Shown here: positions 58,470 through 64,000 of the stretch, in pieces
Layout of the letters: each line of letters begins with the position of its first letter
Numbering within the stretch: the stretch's first letter is position 1
Assembly: GCA_013399695.1 (NCBI GenBank)
Contig: VXAU01002079.1
Coordinates: 62,689-126,688, forward strand
Origin: Formicarius rufipectus
Lineage: Eukaryota > Chordata > Aves > Passeriformes > Formicariidae
DNA length: 64,000 nucleotides
Direction: 5' to 3'
The notes under the pieces: model-generated
The model's database searches: none
Seen by the model: the letters and a program-made list of their open reading frames with translations, nothing else
Told to the model about the DNA's origin: nothing
Made by a program: the position numbers and the translations under genes

Positions 58470-58766
58470 ACAGAGGCAATTCTTTGCTTTTAAATTATTA
58501 GCTCCCTAAGTCTTCTGTAATGATACAGTTTGACTGAAGTGTGCAGTTTATTAACTACATAAAGACGATATTATTAGAGCGGAGAAAGGCAGCCGAAAGT
58601 TTTGCCTTTCAGCTCAGCAGCAGGGGTTTCTGATACTTTGATCTCAATCAATGCTAAATGTCTTTGTGAGATAGAGGGAGCAGCAGAAATTACCTTTGGC
58701 ACCATGACTACATCAATTATTTAGTTCTTTTTCTTATAAATTAAAGTGTTCTTCAACTTTTACCCC
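58470..58766. promoter_or_regulatory. AT-rich repeat-free block, candidate conserved non-coding element
   Basis: Unique AT-rich sequence with TTTTAAATTATTAGC, GTAATGATACAG, GTTTATTAACTAC, ATCAATTATTTAG and retained CpGs (GACGATATTATTAGAGCGG, AGCCGAAAG). No transposon or open frame. Candidate enhancer by texture only. Confidence 0.35.
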
Positions 58767-58830
58767 AATTTTTTCTTCTTCCTTTTCTCTTTTTTTTTTT
58801 CCCTTTCTTTCTTTTTTTCCCCTTCTGTTA
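58767..58830. repeat. Polypyrimidine tract
   Basis: T/C-only stretch of about 60 bases with T-runs up to 12, soon followed by a GTGGGGGGG run at 58834-58842. Simple sequence. Confidence 0.9.
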
Positions 58831-59129
58831 TTGGTGGGGGGGAAAGGCTGACTGGAAGAAGTCTTGCTGTGAGCATTAATAAAAATCCCACTGACCTCTC
58901 CCAGTCCTGGTCTGGGAGGGTCTTCTCTGGCTGAGGAGATGGATTCATGTGAACAGCAACAGCAAAAGAGGAATTTGGAGTAATGTGCTGTTTAACCAAA
59001 TGACTGTGTAGGCTACCATTCCAAATTTGTTTATACTTAGACTAACTTCCTTCTTTTCATTTTCCTCTTCTCATTCTTTTCCAGTATTGCTCATGTGAAT
59101 ACACCTGGGAAAATGGGACACCTGACCAG
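58831..59129. other. Single-copy non-coding sequence
   Basis: Nothing recognised apart from the 58834-58842 G-run next to the pyrimidine tract. Confidence 0.5.
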
Positions 59130-59412
59130 GAAGATGGAGGAAGACTATTTACAAGAGCCTGTAGTGACATGACAGAGGGGATTGGCTCCAAACTGCCAGA
59201 GAGTAGGCTTGGATTGGATATTAGGAAAAAATTCTCTCTTGTGAGGGTGGGGAGGCTCTGGAACAGGTTGACCCATCTCTGGAAGTGTCCAAGGTCAGGT
59301 TGGACGGGGCTTGGAGCAACCTGGGCTGGTGGAAGGTGTCCCTGCCCATGGCAGGGGGTGGAACAAGAGGATCTTCAAGGTCCCTTCCAATCTGAACTAT
59401 TCTATGATTCTA
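59130..59412 (+). mobile_element. CR1 LINE 3'-end fragment (plus strand)
   Basis: GAAGACTATTTACAAGAGCC, GTAGTGACATGACAGAGGGG, TTGGATTGGATATTAGG, AGGGTGGGGAGGCTCTGGAA, ATCTCTGGAAGTGTCCAAGG, GACGGGGCTTGGAGCAACCT, GTGTCCCTGCCCATGGCAGG, CTATTCTATGATTCTAG: CR1 with an intact 3' terminus. It is upstream of and co-oriented with a second CR1 of another subfamily. Confidence 0.97.
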
Positions 59413-59559
59413 GAAAACCAAAAGGTTGCTGCAAGCAGGATGGGACAGGCTGGTGTTTATTAAAGCCCTTTTTATTGCTCCCAGCACATTCAACAGAGGG
59501 AAAGTTTAGGAGCAAGAAGGGGATGGCCCCATCTTGGGTCACAATGGGAATAAATTCAG
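59413..59559. other. Spacer between two co-oriented CR1 copies
   Basis: About 145 bases. It may be unique DNA or the more diverged 5' part of the second CR1; from the sequence alone I cannot place the boundary. Confidence 0.5.
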
Positions 59560-59811
59560 AACAAGAGGACACAGCCTCAAGTTGCACCTGGTGAGGTTCA
59601 GATTGGATATTGGGAAAAATTTCTTCCCTGAAAGGGTGGTCAGGCATTGGAATGGGCTGCCCAGGGAGGTGCTCAAGTCACCATTCCTAGAAGTGTGCAC
59701 AAAAAATCTGGCACTTGGAGACATGGTTTGGTGGTGAATATGGTGGTGTTTGGTAAGTGTTTGGGCTTGATGAGCTCAGAGGGCTTTTCCAACCTAAATG
59801 ATTCCATGATC
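59560..59811 (+). mobile_element. CR1 LINE 3'-end fragment, second subfamily (plus strand)
   Basis: GAACAAGAGGACACAGCCTC, AAGTTGCACCTGGTGAGGTT, CAGATTGGATATTGGGAAAA, TTTCTTCCCTGAAAGGGTGG, CAGGCATTGGAATGGGCTGC, CCAGGGAGGTGCTCAAGTCA, TGGCACTTGGAGACATGG, GGCTTGATGAGCTCAGAGGG, TTTTCCAACCTAAATGATTC. Same CR1 type as the 55.8- and 57.7-kb copies; near-consensus over its length. Confidence 0.97.
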
Positions 59812-60947
59812 TACAATTCCAGGTGTCCTAAGGCTGGAAGCAGAGCTTGCAGAGAGCCAGAGAACCTTGAGCTGCAGTGGGTGCCTGTACCCTTCACATT
59901 GGAGGCACTACTTTCCATTAAAGCCACAGAAGTCAGGTGAGGACGCTCAAGTATGAGCTGTCACCAAACTACCCACACAGGAGCTGTGTGCAGTCTTGAA
60001 TTAGTCCTCCAGAGCCAAAGGAGGGACTAAACCATTCCCAAAGATGATTCATCCCATTCCAAGAGGTGTTACCAACTCCTTCCCTGGGGACAGCAGGAAC
60101 CCAGTGTGATGGGACCAGAGGTGAGGGAGGATAATATAGCTCAGAGCTTCTGCTGGATAACAACACATGGGTGGATATTTCAGGGCAATTTGTGCTCTTT
60201 CAGTACTTCAGGGGAGAGCCTGGAGCAGAGCCAGGGGAGGAGGGTATTCCTGCAATTTTGGGGACAGAAGTTGGTAGCTGGGTTTAGTTCTGTGGTGTAC
60301 CAGAGTGTGCCAGAAACCATTGGAACCAGAACCTCAGCTGGGAACAGCAGCAGTGGGACCACAGAGGTGCTGAGGAGACAGCTTTAAACCAGGGTTTAAA
60401 ATACTCACCTCTGGCCAGAGAAATTCTTTTTGAGAGAGAAATAAAAGAGGTCTTTGCAGAGGTGTTGAGGCATGAACTATGGGAACTTCAATATATTTAT
60501 ATGTAGAAGGTGTTGAAGAACAACGTGATTCATGGTGATCAAAGTTTTGCAAGAAGGAAGACTTGAGACTGTGTGCTGAGCTGCTATGGCAACATGAATT
60601 TTAAAAAGTAAACTGACTTGCAAGAGCTTATCTTTGCCTCTTTAGTGTGGTGCAGAACAGATCTGGGAACCTCCACCTAAAGGAGAGGTGCTCACCTCTG
60701 CTTCTGGGCCAGGCGTGTTGCAAGATGCATAAAACATATCCCTTGTGGCAATGGGAAAATCATTCCAATGAGTGGGTTTGTCCTGCATCCCTGAGGCTCC
60801 TGCACCCCAAGAGGCCAAGTCATGATGGTCCTTTCATAATGTATTTCTCCTGACTCGGATGTTCGGGTGTTGGGGTGAGTGTAGGATGAACCTCTTTGGT
60901 TGGGCTGCCATCCCATCCCGGGGGCTGGGGGGGCTGTCCAGCACAGG
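59812..60947. other. Single-copy non-coding sequence
   Basis: Nothing recognised. Short AT-rich patch at 60485-60510. Confidence 0.55.
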
Positions 60948-60949
60948 GG

Positions 60950-61025
60950 TGAATTCCACCCACAGGAGTGAATTCCACCCATGGAGATGAATTCCACCCA
61001 CGAGGTGAATTCCACCCCCAGAGTG
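60950..61025. repeat. 19-bp tandem repeat, four copies
   Basis: TGAATTCCACCCAYRGRG-like unit, with GAATTCC at 60951, 60970, 60989 and 61007 (spacing 19, 19, 18). Each unit contains an EcoRI-type GAATTC. The minus-strand frames here read as repeated Trp-Asn-Ser or Gly-Ile-His peptides, an artefact. Confidence 0.95.
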
Positions 61026-61958
61026 GCGTTTCCAAGACGTGGCGCAGTTCACAGCTGGGCTCTCAAGACACCCTCACAAAAACGAAGAGGCAGCGGTGCC
61101 GGGGACTCTCCTGACAGCTCCTGTCAGGAGGGGATGCTGTGAAGAGCCATCACGCCCTGAGTCAGCTGTTCTGCCAGGGCTGGCATTCCAGGTGGGAAGA
61201 GCCTGCTCGAGGAGCTATCCCAACCACACCGCCTGCCAAAACCATGCTGGGAGTCCCATGGGAACAAACCCTCTCCGGAGCCAGCTGGAACTTCCTTCTC
61301 CAGAGGCCTGATCCTGCTGGATGCTGAGCGTTCTTTGGTCCATTTTTAAATTCATGTCTTGAGCAATGCACAATCTGGGACCTCAGAGGAGGAGCAGCCC
61401 CTCGGCGTGTTTGGTGCTCCAGCCCTATGGCCCAGCAGGGGAGGAGGGAGTGAAGTGTCAGGGTTGAGGGGAGATATGAGAGATGCCAGTCACCTGGAAA
61501 GCTGATCCTTAATCTGGATGTTTTAACCATGATCTCTGAGCTGGCCATGCTTCCCACCCTTCAGCAGGGCCAGAAAGGGGATCCCCCAAATCTGGTAGCC
61601 CATTCCAGCATCCACCTCCCACTCAGCTCCAGTGAGAGGTTGAGGATCACCAGCATGGAACTCGCTCCCATCCTATCCCAACAGTGTCCCCTTGAGGTTG
61701 GTGGCTGAGGCAGCCTGGGAAGAGCCCTCACAGAGCTGTGGGGGAACCCCAGAAGCTGCTCTTGTTTTCCAGGCTGGCCCATAAAACAGATCCCAGCAGC
61801 CGTGGGTCAGCCCGAGTGGAGGATGCTGGAGGAGCCCACCTCATCGTGGGGTGTGGGACCTCCACCTCTGTGAGTGGAGCACTTGGAGAACCGCTCAGAT
61901 AAGCATCTTCCTTCCAAGTCCATTCTGTGAACATCCATGTTCGGCCACCACAGCCCAT
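61026..61958. other. Single-copy non-coding sequence
   Basis: Nothing recognised. Confidence 0.55.
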
Positions 61959-62210
61959 CCTGCAGCTCATCACCTTGGACCTGGAGCACAGGAGCTGATC
62001 CAGCCTATCCTGCAGCTCATCACCTTGGACCTGGAGTGTGGGAGCTGGTCCTGCCAGTCCTGAAACTCATCAGCTCACACCTGGAGTGTGGGAGCTGATC
62101 CAGCCTGTTCTGCAGCTCATCACCTTGGACCTGGAGCACAGGAGCTGATCCAGCCCATCCTGCTGCACATCAGCTTGAACCACAGGAGCACAGGAGCTGG
62201 TCCAGCCCTG
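61959..62210. repeat. 50-bp minisatellite, five units
   Basis: Units start at 61959, 62009, 62059, 62109 and 62159, a constant 50-bp spacing. Each carries CCTGCAGCTCATCACCTTGG, ACCTGGAGCACAGGAGCTG and a TCCAGCC end, with substitutions only. The second and third units share the variant CTGGAGTGTGGGAGCTG, and the fifth is the most diverged. The open frames across it come from the repeat. Confidence 0.97.
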
Positions 62211-64000
62211 GGGAGCTGGAGCTGGAGCAGCTGCTCCGTGGGGCTGGGCAGCTGCTGTGGAGAGGGAATGTGCCTTCCTCACTGCTGCTGCCACCGTCGG
62301 TGTCTCCTTTCTTCTGCCAGCCAACAGCAGGGAGTTTGCTGAGAAACTGCCCACAGGGAGCAATCACTTTTTCCAGTCATTAACCTCACACATCCCTCGC
62401 AGTGTCGGAATACCTTGGATGTCTCAGTTGCTGCAGTGAGCTAATTCCTCCAGTGGGCTCCTCCTGCACAGCGAGGGGATGTGAACTGTGGAGCTGAAAG
62501 CACACCAGGCTTCCAGCAGGGGCCACAGCCTCGGGTGTCACCGTGGAGGACAGGCGGTGGCAGGAGGGAGATGGGACCTCTGGAGATGCTGCGTTCGACC
62601 TGCACCCAACTGGGTGCTCTGTGGGAGGAGGGAGGAGAGCAAGGAACGGGCTTGAGATGCACAACGCAGGGGCTTCTCCCCCGCAGGGGAAAAACTATAG
62701 GAGTTCTGAAGTGGAAAGATATTGGGGGAAAGAAAGCAGTGCCTTGAGGGGATTGATGTTGGGAATCATCAGTGCTGGCCTCTGGGATAGGGATGTACCT
62801 CTCTGTCTGGGTGTCACTGCATCAGCGTGTCCCAGCCCTGGCAAAGCAGCAGTTTTGGATCCTGAAGTCCTTCTGGTAGAGAAGAGGAACAGGAGGAGCA
62901 AAAGGCAAAGAGGTGCCCAACAGGAGCCCCAAAATAATGAGTAAAATACTAAAAGAAGGATGGATCTTATGTACATAATATTGAATATCATATTAGTAAC
63001 TCTTACACACCACAACATCTTCCTGTCATGTGTCCTGGATTATACGTAGCCAGCGTCCCATCAGGAGTGGTTGAGTAACAACAGTAACAAAGAAAAGAAT
63101 CACAAAAGACACAGCGTTTGTCTCATCATTAACAGCTGCCTCCACCAGGGACTGTGCAGCACGACCTGGTCCCTCTGACACAGCAAAGCCAGCGAGAGCC
63201 AATGTGCATTGCAACAAGAGAAACATCATGGGCAGTGTGGGGCATCAGCCTCCTGCCCAACCCTCAGCTCCCCTGGGAAAGAGTCTTTGGAAACAGAAAC
63301 AGCCTCCTGATTTTCCCAAAGTGCCCTGTGGTGAGAAGTGTCACCCCAGGCCTGGGGGAAGTGGGGAGCACCGAGTGTGTGTGAGGAGAGGTTTAAACCC
63401 CACGGCAGGGGTGAGGAACCACGGCAGCCACACAGGCAAAGCTCCAGTTAGAGTCAGAAAGCACAAAACAGCAACATCAGAAGTCACAGGTCATGGCCAA
63501 ATTACAGCACAGGGACCCACAGCACACCCAGCAAGGAAACTTCTCCACGTGAATGAAACACCACCTTCAAACACCAACACGACATAAGGAAGGCAAGGGT
63601 TTAACACTTGGTACCAGCACAGGTAAAGGCTGTGGCAGTGCATCAATCTGAGTTTGGAGAGTCCCAAAATTTGGTTTGGATCTTCCCAAGTGTTTCTGGG
63701 GTGCAGTTGAAGCTATGGTTTCAAACCCATGCCCTTTGGAAGCTGGAACTAATGCAGGAGGGCTCTGGAGCCTTTGCTCTCCTCCTGCACTCCCTGCCCT
63801 CTGGGGTCAGCTTTGGTTTGGATGAAGATTGATGTTGTGCCACACAGCTTCTCATGAGGGGACCCTTTATTTCCCCCAGCAATCATCTGTGTCTTAATCA
63901 TCTTGCTTTAAAATGAAACGATTGTTATTAATAAGAGGTGGACCCGGACTGGGGACAGAAACATGCCCCAGTGGTGGCACCGAAGCTGTGATAAACCCCT
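62211..64000. other. Single-copy non-coding sequence to window end
   Basis: No gene, RNA or repeat recognised. The minus frame 62695-63018 contains a hydrophobic stretch (many Leu/Phe) but no recognisable family. The window ends in unique sequence. Confidence 0.5.

Noticed and set aside
1..64000. Endogenous retrovirus or other viral remnant
   Set aside because: No gag, pol or env-like frame, primer-binding site or LTR pair recognised. Diverged solo LTRs could still be missed without a repeat library.

Overview
This is vertebrate, almost certainly avian, non-coding DNA. The main evidence is eleven truncated copies of the 3' end of CR1, the dominant LINE of birds and other sauropsids. Several keep the family's tail of tandem ATTCTRTG-type octamers. 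There are also two recognisable and one doubtful MIR-type SINE remnants, which are old amniote repeats. I see no Alu, B1 or L1. I find no protein-coding gene that I can support, and no tRNA, rRNA or snRNA gene, CRISPR array or prokaryotic feature. Every long open frame is made by a tandem repeat, overlaps CR1, or has no recognisable domain, signal or codon-like structure. The window reads as intergenic sequence or the inside of a large intron.

Layout: 0-33.6 kb is mostly single-copy DNA with few interspersed repeats (MIR at 0.42 and 20.1 kb, one CR1 at 5.5 kb). It also holds a 10-bp minisatellite at 2.9-3.2 kb, an A/C-rich tract at 4.2-4.4 kb, a short tandem triplication at 17.2 kb and several AT-rich blocks. 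From 33.6 kb to 59.8 kb ten CR1 fragments occur on both strands, with a 23-bp minisatellite at 53.5-54.0 kb made of exactly 23 units in constant phase. From 60.9 to 62.2 kb there are two more small arrays (19-bp and 50-bp units). The last 1.8 kb is featureless.

Between these repeats lie AT-rich, repeat-free, stop-dense blocks with many TAAT/ATTA cores and some perfect short hairpins. The best are 9.0-9.6, 10.8-11.4, 16.78-17.15, 28.2-28.97, 42.6-42.8, 47.8-48.1, 52.7-53.1 and 58.5-58.75 kb. They look like the conserved non-coding or enhancer blocks typical of gene deserts near developmental genes, but conservation cannot be shown from one sequence, so these calls are inference.

I did not find a convincing new biological system. 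The most distinctive features visible in the sequence are the indel-free minisatellites: 28x10 bp, 23x23 bp with an internal 253-bp block duplication, and 5x50 bp. After them come a 12-bp perfect hairpin carrying inverted forkhead-like cores and the AT-rich candidate regulatory blocks.
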